From Alitta virens (Eukaryota; Annelida; Polychaeta; Phyllodocida; Nereididae), in the NCBI GenBank assembly GCA_932294295.1, contig OW028585.1, positions 28,748,220-28,812,219 on the forward strand: DNA of 64,000 bases, given 5' to 3'. How positions within the stretch are numbered: the first letter of the stretch is position 1; every line of letters starts with the position of its first letter. Shown here piece after piece: positions 20,225 to 30,616 of the stretch. The position numbers were made by a program, and so were the translations under genes. The notes under the pieces are model-generated. The model ran no database searches and was not told where the DNA came from. It saw only the letters and a program-made list of their open reading frames with translations.

Positions 20225-20860
20225 ATTGGTCATACAGCTAGGTGACTCACATATCCAGAATTAAAAATCAAGACAGAAAGGCAAATGTGAATGAAAATAT
20301 TCCAGGCTGGGTGCATCCACCTTAGCCTTTTGAACTGGTTCATTGCAAGTATCAATGTCAATTTGTTTAATTTTGTTTACTCCCAACTTCCCCCTGTATG
20401 CATACAATGGGGTAAGGAGGTACACATGATTGAAATGTACCCAGAACACTACTTTAGCATACATATATAAACATATCTAAGGGATTAGATTACTGGACAT
20501 GCAATTGATCATGTACATCTTAATGCTTTGTAGCATGACAGGTGATATAGTTGAAGCTTTTTGATCCTGTACAATTGTTAGCTGCACTGGAAATCTTTCC
20601 AACTAAGATCTTAGATATGTTGATGAGCACTTTTGAATGGTCTGTCCTGATATAAGTTTTCCATCTAAAAAGTCAGATTTAAGGCAGTATTATGAAGAAA
20701 GCCTTCTGACCAAGAATTTAGTCATAATGATTACTGATATGGTCAATCCATGCAGAAACTGTTTGACTGAATAAAATGTGTTTTTTGTTTCATTAAAAAA
20801 TCTAGCTAAAACATTTAAGGAAACTGCTCTGTTCAAAGCTTGAGGCAGCAGAATGGTTGA
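20225..20860. other. Unique DNA, nothing recognised
   Basis: No convincing frame; the 67-codon minus frame at 20261-20464 has no supporting signal. Confidence 0.45.
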
Positions 20861-20866
20861 ACTTTG

Positions 20867-20867
20867 A

Positions 20868-20901
<34 letters not shown>

Positions 20902-21125
20902 ATGGCTGTCTGTCTGTCTGTCTATATGTCTATCTATCTATCTATCTATACATCTATCTGTCTGTCTGTCTGTCAGTCTGCCTGTCTAGCTGTCTATATG
21001 TATATCTATCTATCCATCTATCTGTATGTCTGTCTATATGTCTATATATCTATCTATTTATCTATCTATCTAACTAACTACCTATCTATCTATCTATCTA
21101 CCTGTCTATCTAACTATCTATCAGT
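20867..21125 (+). repeat. (CTAT)n/(CTGT)n array
   Basis: Alternating blocks of CTAT and CTGT units, about 260 bp. Confidence 0.95.
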
Positions 21126-21240
21126 ACTTGCACCAATAAAGTGCCCATAGATTGCCATATAATTCCTTGTAAATGCAACTAACTCAAGATATGCCATTGT
21201 TGCTCTACGTTTCTTACCCGGCACTTAGTAGGTCGCATGG

Positions 21241-21268
21241 AGGTCATTTCAAGGTCATTTCAAGGTCA
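21241..21268 (+). promoter_or_regulatory. Triple AGGTCA half-site array with 5-bp spacing
   Basis: AGGTCA at 21241, 21252 and 21263, each separated by TTTCA: two consecutive perfect DR5 arrangements. DR5 of AGGTCA is the classic RAR/RXR site, and TCAAGGTCA is also the ERR/SF-1 half-site. 'ggtgacctt' follows at about 21280 in the opposite orientation. It may be a trinucleotide-of-half-sites minisatellite. Function unproven. Confidence 0.35.
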
Positions 21269-21559
21269 AATGTGATCAATGGTGACCTTGGGCTGCTGCC
21301 CTGCGCCTCATGTTTCCCTGATGTTTACATATGCCAATATAGGAGCAGAAGGGTCAAGCATGTTGCTAAATACAAATCACTTCTAAAAGGAAACAAGTCC
21401 TTTTACTAAGTGACTGTAGATTGAGGAAAATGGTTAAAGTGCACAAAATTGTCCAGACGGTGACCGAAACTCGATATATTATAGTTTTAAACTTTTCAAG
21501 CAATCACACTGTAATTAGTTTCGGTAGTTTTCTTGGAATTTATCAGCAGTTGTTACGGT

Positions 21560-21645
21560 TAAATATCGTTAATGAGGTAGGTCTATAGAGCATAATACCG
21601 TAGGATTTTTTACGGTAAGATACCGTTATGAAACATGGATATGGT
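21560..21645. repeat. Fragment of the ACAGTAA element
   Basis: 'gcataataccgtaggatttt' and 'acggtaagataccgtta' align with 68-125. Confidence 0.45.
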
Positions 21646-22075
21646 GCAACTGCTGCGCACTATCGTACACGGATTCAGATTCTATTTATTCACAAAACAA
21701 AATATACATAATTTTCAAATCAAATGATTTTCAATACACTATACAGCCAAACTGTTTTTTCAGGAGACCTCACTAAGATAGTCAAGCTATCGCTATCGTG
21801 AGGCCACCGGTGCAATGCTAGGGTTTGAAATTATGAAAGGAAATATAATTCAGACCCAAAAAAAAAAACATGAAATGATCCACTACAGCTGAATGCTTCA
21901 CTTGGTTTTGATGGTTTCCACAGATAAAATGAAGATTCCTCATCTTTAGTTTGAGGCCAGCCTTGGATTTCTGATGGTTTATCATCCAAATATGGTGTCC
22001 CAATGTGCCCCATGTTCCAAAGTCCCCCCCCCCCTATCTCTCCTACTGATCAAGGATTACAAATGTATGGTAAGC

Positions 22076-22230
22076 TACATGGCAATTTGTGCTGCGTGCG
22101 TTTTCCATGAGAAGGATAAACGCATGGAAAACGCACGGTTTTTAGCTAATTATAATGAGGCAAAAAACATGAGTTTTCCATGCATTTCTCCAAATGCATG
22201 GAAAACGCATGTGGCACAACTGGCCATGCA
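22076..22230. mobile_element. Palindromic MITE family A, full length
   Basis: TACATGGCAATTTGTGC to 'tggcacaactggccatgca'. Both CACGTG motifs are mutated in this copy (GCGTGC and GCATGT), making it among the more decayed. Confidence 0.88.
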
Positions 22231-22267
22231 CCTGTAAAATATATATATGTAGTGGTTATTTTATGGC

Positions 22268-22380
22268 TCCCCAGATAGCATATCAAATCGAAACAGTGTC
22301 GTTTCTTTGTCGACTGCCAATGGTACAACATCGTATTGACATCGCCGATGTTGAAAAGATCTGGAATGCTATCTGGGGAG
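22268..22380. mobile_element. Inverted-repeat MITE family B
   Basis: CCCAGATAGCATATC to 'gatctggaatgctatctggg'. Arms pair over about 20 bp at the ends with further pairing inside. Confidence 0.85.
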
Positions 22381-22385
22381 AAACC

Positions 22386-22486
22386 ATAGTATGGTAGGCC
22401 AACTTATTATCACAGTAAGTTGCTGTGCAAAAAATTTGACAGTAAATTACTGTTAAAACTACAGAACATTTTTTTACAGTGTGCCT
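22386..22486. repeat. ACAGTAA element, copy 2
   Basis: Ends 'aaactacagaacatttttt' plus TACAGTGTG. Directly abuts the family B MITE on its left. Confidence 0.6.
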
Positions 22487-22489
22487 GAC

Positions 22490-23221
22490 ACTAGATTTTA
22501 AAGTTATAAACTTTTTTTCAAGTCATCAAACTTTTTTGAAAGTTCACCATAAATTATTAATCATTTTCCATAGAAACCTAACCCCCAAAAAGGAGCCAAT
22601 ATAGACCAATAAAGAGGAAAAATCTACAAAATAAATCAAATAAAGACCAAAAAAAGTAATCTAGTCATCCAAACCCCTTTTTATAACAACAAAGACATTT
22701 CTACTTTTATCTCAGACATTTAAGGCAACATGATTGTTAAGTGCCCTAATCTCTCACAGGGTTATGTAAGCTTATGAAAAAGGGTGCAGCATTTTTTACC
22801 AAGGGGTCCATTATATCTAACATGTAATGCATTTAATGTTACTTATCTTTGTTTATCTGATAAGAACCACGTGGCACCAGGGTTACCTTATTATCGCTCA
22901 CCTTACCAAGGCAGCCACAATTTGGTCAAAAAGGAGCCCAGAAAAAAATGGTAGTTAGAGTAGAGTATTATGTTGATTACAGGGTCCATATTTTTGAGGC
23001 TGTCAAAGCCCCATTGTTTAATTAAACATACATATATATATAAAGCAAGGAAAACTTGTATCATAGATCCCTCATTAGTGTTTTTCTTTTATTATTATGT
23101 TTTTTTTTTTTTTTTGTTTTTTTGTTTTTTTTTTTGTTTCACATATCATTTTTTTTTACTTTCATCATTTCTTGTTTTTTCCAATTAATATATATATATA
23201 TGATTAATAATTTATAATTAA
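22490..23221. other. Unique DNA with a long T-rich tract
   Basis: 23086-23175 is mostly T and accounts for the phenylalanine-rich frame there. (TA)n lies at 23033 and 23189. Confidence 0.6.
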
Positions 23222-23367
23222 TCTCATGGGGAGTCACCCCCCTTGTGGTAAAGTATGTATATACTTGGGTGTCTTCCCCCAACATACCCTGAGTATAAAT
23301 ATATGTATATGTTTTCTATTATTGTAAAAAATGTACTTGGTATGTTGGAAATAAAAAATCAATCAAA
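23222..23367 (+). repeat. Possible LINE 3' end
   Basis: 'tggggagtcaccccccttgt' through 'tatgttggaaataaaaaatc' and AATCAATCAA. An AATAAA-rich run ending in a short repeat is typical of LINE 3' ends, but no reverse transcriptase is encoded upstream and no second copy was found. Confidence 0.3.
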
Positions 23368-23715
23368 CCTCATTAGTGTCATAATATTCATAAAATAACT
23401 TTTGTATAGTATAGAAAATATTTTATGAATCACTGTAGGTGGCCCCACGATAGTGAAGGGATACCTTCTTAGTGTACAAAATGTTTTGAAAATTAAATTT
23501 ATAATATATTTTATGAATGTGAAATAAAATGAATGAATCTGAATAGGTCCATCACTGCGCCCGTTAATTTTAACTAAGCGGCGAACAAAATAGTTCTTTA
23601 AAATTTGTCCGGTATGACGTTGCATTATTTTATTAAATACTGGGGATTGTCAATTTGTATTCTCATGATCAATATAAAGTTAATTATACAATCAAATTCC
23701 TTACTCCCCCACCAG

Positions 23716-23850
23716 GATTCTTGCTCCTCTGAATTCCAATTGGCTTCTCATCTCAAGAGCCCCCCTATATCATTTGCAAAAGCCAATCAGAATGTAGCTG
23801 AATACATTAGGAAATGCCCTGAGCTTGATGGCAATTATTTTGCTAGTTAA
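23716..23850 (+). CDS. Candidate 3'-terminal exon, unknown protein
   Basis: A good acceptor, 'ccttactcccccaccag' (AG at 23714-23715), opens directly into an in-frame stretch of 44 codons ending in TAA at 23848. It starts DSCSSEFQLASHLKSPPISF and ends with a charged segment and NYFAS. Composition is balanced and codon phase at the acceptor is 0. The frame happens to stay open upstream to 23605, which is more likely chance. A relative of the 15953 TIR element begins right after the stop, so there is little room for a 3' UTR of its own. No domain recognised; no partner exon found on the plus strand. Confidence 0.3.
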   Translation, partial: DSCSSEFQLASHLKSPPISFAKANQNVAEYIRKCPELDGNYFAS

Positions 23851-24040
23851 CCATTTAGACTTAGATACAAACAAATTTACCTAATAGGCTATCGGCTGGC
23901 TTATAAATGGCATTGAATGTCTAACAGTGAAATTGCATATCAAGTTAGTTTTGTTTGCATTGAGTACACTCAAGTCTTAAACAAAGATTGCTTAGTTAGG
24001 TCACTTAATTGACTTAAAGCTGACAGCACACAGTGCTTGG
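23850..24040 (+). repeat. Diverged relative of the 15953-16314 element
   Basis: Shares 'aataggctatcggctggctt', 'tgtctaacagtgaaattgc' and the right flank 'ctgacagcacacagtgctt'. The 30-bp TIRs are not preserved. Confidence 0.5.
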
Positions 24041-24374
24041 GAGATATTGGCCAATCAGGAAGCACCATCATGTGTGTAGATGGTGAAATATGCACATTAT
24101 AGCTACCACTAGAGATGAGAATTGAACATTCCCAGCGTACAGGCAAGGAATTCCTTAAAAATGAGAGGTAAATACCCATAAATAATGAAAATTACCACTT
24201 AGAATAAGCAGGAAAATTAAATTTGATTATAATATTGCCATTTTTTAGGTACATGATGTTTTTGACTGTAATTGGCCCCATCATTGAATACAGTTGTGCA
24301 GGGGGAGTAAAAGCTGCTCTTGACAAAGTCAGTAGCCTTGGTCTTATTCTTAGCATAGCAAAACAATGCAGCTA

Positions 24375-24800
24375 AATAGCTCAGATCTCTTGGGATGTTA
24401 TCTTTAAAGAAAAACAGTTTATCACAACAACGTCACAATGTAACTTGGCAGTATCGTTACAGGTTTTATGGTAAAGTAGAAAATGTTAAACCAAAATGGA
24501 AATGATATGGCATTATTCAAGAAGAGTACAAATCGCACAATTACTCATAATGCTCAGAACACACAATGGAACATGGAATAGCAACAGAAATGCAACTAAA
24601 TAGCTGTAAGGTATCTTGCCATACTATCTTAAGAAAAATTGTTTGTCGCAACAACATAAAAATTTAACTTGGCAGTATCCGATACAGGTTTTATGGTAAA
24701 GTAGAAAATGTTAAACCAAAATGGAAATGATATGGCATTTTTCAAGAATAGTACAAATCACACAATTACCCATAATGCTTAGAAAACACAACGGAGCCAA
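24375..24800 (+). repeat. Two-copy tandem duplication, about 225-bp offset
   Basis: 24375-24575 and 24600-24795 share 'acttggcagtatc', 'acaggttttatggtaaagta', 'gaaaatgttaaaccaaaatg' and 'cataatgct'. The halves nearest the centre of each unit are almost identical while the 5' parts are diverged. Confidence 0.85.
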
Positions 24801-25251
24801 CAGGACCAGCAAAAATTGCAACTCGAGAGCTGAGCCTGACTCAGCACCACATGCATCGGGGACTTGGCAGCCTTGGCAGCCTGGTTGGGGCACCAAAAGG
24901 TTCGAATCAAGGTTGCAAGATGCAGAAGGTGTTTATAGCCCCCCTCCCCCACCCCCTGGAAGGTTTTGTGGGGTTAAATACAATGTCGGAATGGGGTAAC
25001 AGAGGTAGGCCTCCCTTGGGGTTAATACCCTATGTTAACAGTTGTTTATAATCAGTAGATCCTTATTCTGAACTTGGGTAAATTATTGCAAGAAATTTAA
25101 GGAGTAAATATTATATTAGGACCATTGTAAAGATCACCTCTCCAGCTAATAATAATAATATTATTTCACAATTACAGTAACAGTTGAACAAATGTAGGTA
25201 TAGTCACTGTAAATATGCAGTTCACAAAACTAATTTTACCACTATCTTTCA

Positions 25252-25528
25252 CAGTGGAACCTCGTTCAAAGACAACCTCTCTACTGAGACCACTTCACTA
25301 ATGAGACCAGTGTAATTAGCAAGATGTTCTATTTTTAGAACCACAGTTACTCATTATTAAGGCCAGTGTGGTCATATAGACCACTTCACTATCAAGATCA
25401 CCTTAAATTAATTCAAGTCTAACTGTACATTTACTATTGTGATATATCTCACCATTAAGAACACCTCACTATTGAGACCAATTAATCGTGTAATAACTGT
25501 AGTCTTAACGGTGAGGTTTCATTGTAGA
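25252..25528. mobile_element. Pogo/Tigger-like element family E, both ends, short
   Basis: Left end CAGTGGAACCTCGTTCAAAG; right end 'cttaacggtgaggtttcattg' followed by TA. Between them are degenerate 17-bp units ('gagaccacttcactaatg', 'taagaacacctcactatt') in the forward orientation near the left end and one reversed near the right. This copy ties the CAGTGGAACCTC-type ends to the 17-bp repeat in a single compact element. No transposase is encoded. Confidence 0.65.
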
Positions 25529-25529
25529 A

Positions 25530-25957
25530 AACAGGAAAGGTTCGCCCAAGCAGAATGAGTCATGTTTAGTCGGCTTATGATAAGAATTTCCAATTTGTCT
25601 TTAAACAGTTACAATCAGCTATCATGATATGTGGGCTCAGTGGTATTATAAGACCTTCTGACCCATAACTCATCATTCCTGATTAATCTATAAACCATAA
25701 GAAACAAGTTTTCATGAGCAGTACCTACTGCTAATTTCGTAAGTCTTTCACATCCTGCAGCAGACCCACAAGAAAATCATCCGATAATTTTTCCTTTCGA
25801 CAAATATCATATTGTCAATCTTGTTTATTTGTTTCTGGGGTATGATCGAGTGGCACAGTGCTCCCTAGAGGGCGCAACTATACATGTATTCATTTGTATA
25901 TTATTAATGCCACTATAAGCAATAAAATATCTAAAACATCTATCTAATATCATACTT
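25530..25957. other. Unique DNA, nothing recognised
   Basis: No frame or repeat of note. Confidence 0.5.
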
Positions 25958-25958
25958 C

Positions 25959-26102
25959 TACATGGCCAAATGTGCCACGTGCGATTTCCATGCATTTGGA
26001 TAAAAGCATGGTTTTTGCCTCATTATAATTAGCTAAAAACCATGCGATATCCATGCGTTTATCTTTCTCATGGAAAACGCACGTGGTACATTTGGCCATG
26101 TA
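25959..26102. mobile_element. Palindromic MITE family A
   Basis: TACATGGCCAAATGTGCCAC to 'gtacatttggccatgta'. A short internal deletion relative to 16766; centre inverted in orientation ('cctcattataattagc'). Confidence 0.92.
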
Positions 26103-26310
26103 GTGACTTGAAAACTATACAATGATAAAAGTAGAGAATCAGCAGCTGATTTCCAAACATTACATTTTGAATGATACTGGATAATCTGATACCACCTACA
26201 ATAAATCATTTCGATGTCAGTAGTTAGAATTTACAGCAAACTGCAAAGCATATTTTTTGGAGTGACCGTAGACTGAGCTAGACTTTTATTTAAATCCAAC
26301 CTGCCACTAT
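26103..26310 (+). repeat. Family G fragment
   Basis: 'actatacaatgataaaagtag', 'ttttgaatgatactggataa', 'tctgataccacc', ending 'ttttttggagtgaccgtaga'. Confidence 0.55.
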
Positions 26311-26800
26311 GCAATGTCAATGTCATCTTTTATCATCATCTTTACATCTGCCAATAGCCAAAAGTTGGTAATAAGAAGGATTGTCACCTAAAATTGTTGT
26401 AATACTTGCAAATATATGTGAAAATTGTAACCATTTAATCTGTTGTCATAGATATAGTAAGTCTTCTGATATGACCAATAACAATTTCGGAATTTAATAA
26501 TTCTAAAAATGTTCAAACAATGGTATCAGTAAAATTATGGCTATACTTTTTAATCAGTATTGAAATATTGTGCTTGTCAATGTTAGTCCTTGAAAAATGT
26601 AGACTCTTGGAGCCGCACAACTTCTTAACACAGCTGTTTGAGGATGTGATAAACTAGCATAGAAACCATAAGGGCAGATTTTGACCCTTGGGGTACACCT
26701 GTTGTGATATGACCAAGGACCAACTGCCCTATGTAACAACATGGGGGTCTGCTGGGTTGATATTGAACATACACGACTAGTCAACTACAGGGCTACCCCA
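26311..26800. other. Unique DNA, nothing recognised
   Basis: The 76-codon minus frame at 26554-26784 has fair composition (it includes MTSRVCSISTQQTPM) but no splice or poly(A) context. I do not call it. Confidence 0.4.
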
Positions 26801-27835
26801 CAATAAGACAACTCAATATTAAGACCACCTCACTATTAAGGCCATTTACCTTTTTCTCAACAGTGTAAAATTATGTTCCAGAATTAAGTCTACAATATTC
26901 AGACCATTTAGTAATTCCTAACCCAAATAGTACGACTAATAACTTCACTGTAAAGGCCATTTCAAAGTTAAGTATCACATACTGAATTTGGAGTTTCATT
27001 CCTAGGAATGTCCCACAAACAGTAAAGCTATATATACAAGTTGTATAACATTTCCAAAATGAAGACCACCTCGATATTAAGACTATATTTCACAGACTCC
27101 TAAGGGTGGTCTTAATTGTAAAATTCAACTGTATATACAAAACCAACCTATTTAAAACCTCAATATTAAGACCACTGGGTAAAAATTGTGACTACAGTGC
27201 AATCAAGTTTCAGAACATATTAAGAGCACCTCGGTATTAAGACCACTTCAGTAGTTCCCAAGGGTGGTCTTAATTGTGAGGTTTCATTGTATATACAAAC
27301 TGTCCAATATTTAGACCATCTCAATATTAAGACCACTTCAGTGATTCCCAAAGGTGGTCTTAATTCAAGGTTCCATATATATAAACCCCCCCCCCCCCAT
27401 ATCAAGACTACCCTCGATATTAAGACCACTTCAATGATAAGGAAAATACTTGGTTCCCAAAAATAATCCTGTAGTTAAGTTTCAAAATTAAAGCCACCTT
27501 GATATCAAGAACACTCATTGATTCCCAAGGGGGTGGCCATAATTTTGGGGTTCATATGTATACATGAGCAAAAGGGTTAAATTGGTCGGGTGGAGGGGGA
27601 GGGGGGTGTAAAAGATCAAAAGAATGAACTAATGATCAATCAAGGTCACATGAGAGGGGGGTTCAAAGTAGTTATACCACACCCTGCCTTAATCCATACC
27701 ACCTCATTATAAAGAACAATTCACCATTTATACACCATGTAGTTAACCAAATGTACCCTCACTGGAACCCCTTAGTTAAGACTTGGACCAAACAGGTTAG
27801 TCCAAGGTTAAGACCACCCAATATTAAGGCCTCAT
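26800..27835. repeat. Family E region, several degenerate units
   Basis: At least five units of the form 'accacctcgatattaagacc', 'acttcagtgattcccaaggg', 'tggtcttaattgtgaggttt', 'cattgtat', at about 27050, 27215, 27310, 27400 and 27480. A G-rich stretch lies at 27580-27615. Several units end in CATTGTA/ACTGTATA, the family E terminus. Confidence 0.75.
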
Positions 27836-27839
27836 GTAT

Positions 27840-27963
27840 GGGCGGATCCAGAAAATGTGCAGGGGGTGCCAAATTAAAATATATTGCAGGGACCACTACA
27901 TTTTAAACGTACTTGGCCCGGGGGGGGGGGGGGGGGGTTCAAAACCTAACCCTGGATCCGCTA
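27840..27963. mobile_element. hAT-like MITE family C, decayed
   Basis: 'gggcggatccagaaaatgtg' to 'ccctggatccgctacc', with a run of about 19 G inside. Confidence 0.65.
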
Positions 27964-28184
27964 CCGCGTTTGATCCCAAGAAAGTGAAATGTGATAATTT
28001 CCAGAATTATAAGACGTATATAGCTCTTAATTTCATTATCTCATCATTACGTTGACTTATGCCTACATATCAAATAATATAATAAATAATATATATAATA
28101 AATAATATTGATTCTACAATCATGTTAAACATATTACCAATAGGACTGGTATACAACAAAGGCAACCAACTCCATCAAAATGAA

Positions 28185-28222
28185 AGGATGAATGTATGAA
28201 TGAATGAATGAATGAATAAAAA
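28185..28222 (+). repeat. (GAAT)n microsatellite
   Basis: About eight ATGA/GAAT units followed by an A run. Confidence 0.85.
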
Positions 28223-28462
28223 TTAAAAAAAAAAAAGTTTTGGTTTTTTTGTGTGCAAGAAATGCTTTTTTTTTGCAGTTCCCAACAATGTGTGGGAACA
28301 TGAACTGAGGACTGTCCTTTTTGAGTAAAACATTCGATAACAACTTTCTGTATTTAACCACTCTCCATACTTGGAAATGGGTACTTTGCAAAATTATCAT
28401 AAATATTTGCTCAAACAAAAATGACAATTGATGACCCCCTACGTTCGTTTCTGTTCTGCTCA

Positions 28463-28518
28463 CACGTGTTGTGACGTCATAGCAGCACCGAGGGATTCGT
28501 TGGAGCGCTTATTTGCAT
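28463..28518. promoter_or_regulatory. Cluster: E-box, CRE, octamer
   Basis: CACGTG at 28463, TGACGTCA at 28472 and ATTTGCAT at 28511, three full-consensus palindromic or near-palindromic sites within 56 bp, in a locally GC-richer stretch. A strong acceptor-like sequence (CTTTTTTTGCAG, ending 28558) follows. This could be a promoter or enhancer; no transcript is evident. Confidence 0.35.
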
Positions 28519-28982
28519 TGTTTAGTCTGACGTGTTTTTTCGCCAACTTTTTTTGCAGCCGAAAAGACTATTGTTTCACATTCTACTGGCTAAATGATAA
28601 TGGTGTGTGTGGGTTAGGCTTGTATAGGGGTTGAGGGACCAGTCTAAAGAGGAAAAATGCACAGGGCGGGGTCAAATATGAAAGAAAAACACAAAAAATG
28701 GAAAAAAGTAAATAATTAGACCACAGTAGTATTGTCAACTACAGAACAGTGGCCTAGTGCTCAGAACAGTCAATGATTGTGTGTTTATAATGGACAGTGG
28801 GTTAAGAAAACATTTCGTCAAAAAAGAAACGGCCTCTTATCTCCTACTTCACAAAATCCATGCTTTTTATTTTCCCCCATTTCACCAAGGCAACTAGAGA
28901 ATCCAACTTATGAAACAAGGACTTCAATACCTATCACATCTCATCACTTGTTATATCTACCTGTAGGCCTACAGGGTTTAGG

Positions 28983-29172
28983 GGTGGGGGCCTAGCTTAG
29001 TGGTAGTGCTCTGGGCTTCCAACCACTGGGTCCCTGGTTTGATTCTTGGTAGAGCCTACTAGGATGGTTGTTTTATCATCTCATTGCCATGGTCCCTGCC
29101 TGTCCTAGTTAGTCCATCAGGTGCAGAAATACAGGACATAAAACCCTAATCCACCCACCCACCCACCCACAT
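28983..29172 (+). mobile_element. tRNA-derived SINE family 1, full length
   Basis: 'gtgggggcctagcttagtgg', 'cttccaaccactgggtccc', a decayed B-box (GGTTTGATTCTT), then the body and CCACCCACCC tail. Lacks the 100-bp insert of the 11541 copy. Confidence 0.88.
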
Positions 29173-29195
29173 CAAAGTCTAGATCTCAGTGCTAT

Positions 29196-29322
29196 TAGTC
29201 TGAAGCTTAGTCAGCTTAAAGGCCCTATATGACCAGCTGTCGGCAGATGTAATGATAAGATGATAAGGCTGGCTTGGAGTCCACATAATGTTGCCCATTT
29301 CCCTGGTCTTTACATATTCCTA
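29196..29322 (-). mobile_element. SINE family 2 fragment, minus strand
   Basis: Complement of the family 3' half: 'ctgaagcttagtcagctta', 'ggcagatgtaatgataagat', 'cttggagtccaca'. Confidence 0.75.
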
Positions 29323-29334
29323 GCGTAAAGCTTG

Positions 29335-30020
29335 GAATTATAGAAATGTGTAATAAGCAAAAAAAAATGTCTAAGTGATAGGAATCAAGAAATGCAATTC
29401 TGAAAACATTACATTATAGATGTACTCTCTAGGCACAGCCAGAACATAACAAAACTCAGTACTGAGGTGATCTTATAGCGGGGTACCATTGTATGAGTTG
29501 CTTCTATAGTGAAGTATTTTTTAGGAACACCAGTGCACTCCATGTTCTCCAAATGTATCCATAACAACTCTATTTTGAACGGTGAAAATTCCAGCATTAA
29601 TGCCTTCAATTGTATTTAATAGTATTCTAATGTCGAGCACTCGAAAGTCGAGTTGCATAAAACTAAAACTAGGTGAGATAAAATTGTTTAAAACGTGAGG
29701 TTTCCGTGCACACAGCTTTGGGAGTTTATTGTGTCCCCTTATCTGCAAACACCATGGGCCAGAAACCTAACCTCAGCTGAGATCTAAATGGAGAAAATCA
29801 ACTTTCACAACCTCGGGAGGAAAGTGCAGAAACGGTCATCAAACACCACGAACGGAGTGAAATAAACAATGCAAAAGTTCAAAGAAAAGTAAGAGCAAAA
29901 GTCAGGAAGGTTTAAGTTCTGAGAAATTGGTGTTAGTGTTGACCAGCACCCTGGGGTAACACAAGGTGACGTTGTCTATGTCTTTGTCTCTATCTATTTT
30001 TATGTCTGCATGCATGCGTG
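29335..30020. other. Unique DNA
   Basis: Overlapping minus frames of 66 and 75 codons (29409-29748) have no supporting context. Nothing else recognised. Confidence 0.4.
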
Positions 30021-30025
30021 TGTCT

Positions 30026-30137
30026 ATGACTCAATGCTACTGGGTCTGAAGCTTAGCCAGCTCATATGACCAGCTGCCAGAGGCAGATGTAATGATGAGA
30101 TTATAAGGCTGCTAGGAGTCCACACCATATTACTAGA
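30026..30137 (-). mobile_element. SINE family 2 fragment, minus strand
   Basis: 'tgactcaatgctactgggtc', 'tgaagcttagccagctcata', 'gaggcagatgtaatgatgag', 'gagtccacaccatattac'. Confidence 0.8.
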
Positions 30138-30219
30138 AATATTGTATGTGCATGTTGTCTTTTCTTAGTTATACTCCACCATGGGATACCAAGATATACC
30201 TTTTCTATAGTTCTTCCAA

Positions 30220-30337
30220 GATAACATTCCAAATTGGGCCAGCGTCGTTTCTATATCGGCCGTCGTGGTTACAACATCGTTTTGACATCACCGACATCGT
30301 GCCAACATTGAAACGATTTGGAATGCTATCAGGGTTA
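30220..30337. mobile_element. Inverted-repeat MITE family B
   Basis: 'gataacattccaaattggg' to 'cgatttggaatgctatc' and AGGGTTA. Arms contain 'gtcgtttctatatcggcc'. Confidence 0.85.
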
Positions 30338-30493
30338 AAAGGACATAACCAACGAAAATGATAGGTATATCACTAAGGGCAAACTGTGCCTTTCTTGGAT
30401 AATAAGTACAGTAAAACGTATGATTTCAGCGTCAAAATTTAACCAATAAAAATGTTAGTTAACTCCCTCCTACTGGGGTTATAACTATTACTT

Positions 30494-30613
30494 ACCCAGA
30501 CAGCATTCCAAATCGTTTCAAAATCGACACTAGACGGCGATGTTGAGACGATGTTGTACCACCGGCCACAGACATAGAAACGACGCTGGCCCGATTTGGA
30601 ATGCTATCTGGGT
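30494..30613. mobile_element. Inverted-repeat MITE family B, TTA-flanked
   Basis: CCCAGACAGCATTCC to GGAATGCTATCTGGG, preceded and followed by TTA. A 3-bp TTA/TAA duplication would fit the PIF/Harbinger superfamily, but other copies do not show it clearly. The interior is in the opposite orientation to the copy 160 bp upstream, so the two form a larger inverted pair. Confidence 0.88.
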
Positions 30614-30616
30614 TAA

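Noticed and set aside
23222..23367. Complete LINE
   Set aside because: Only a 3'-end-like sequence; no reverse transcriptase or endonuclease motif in any frame nearby.
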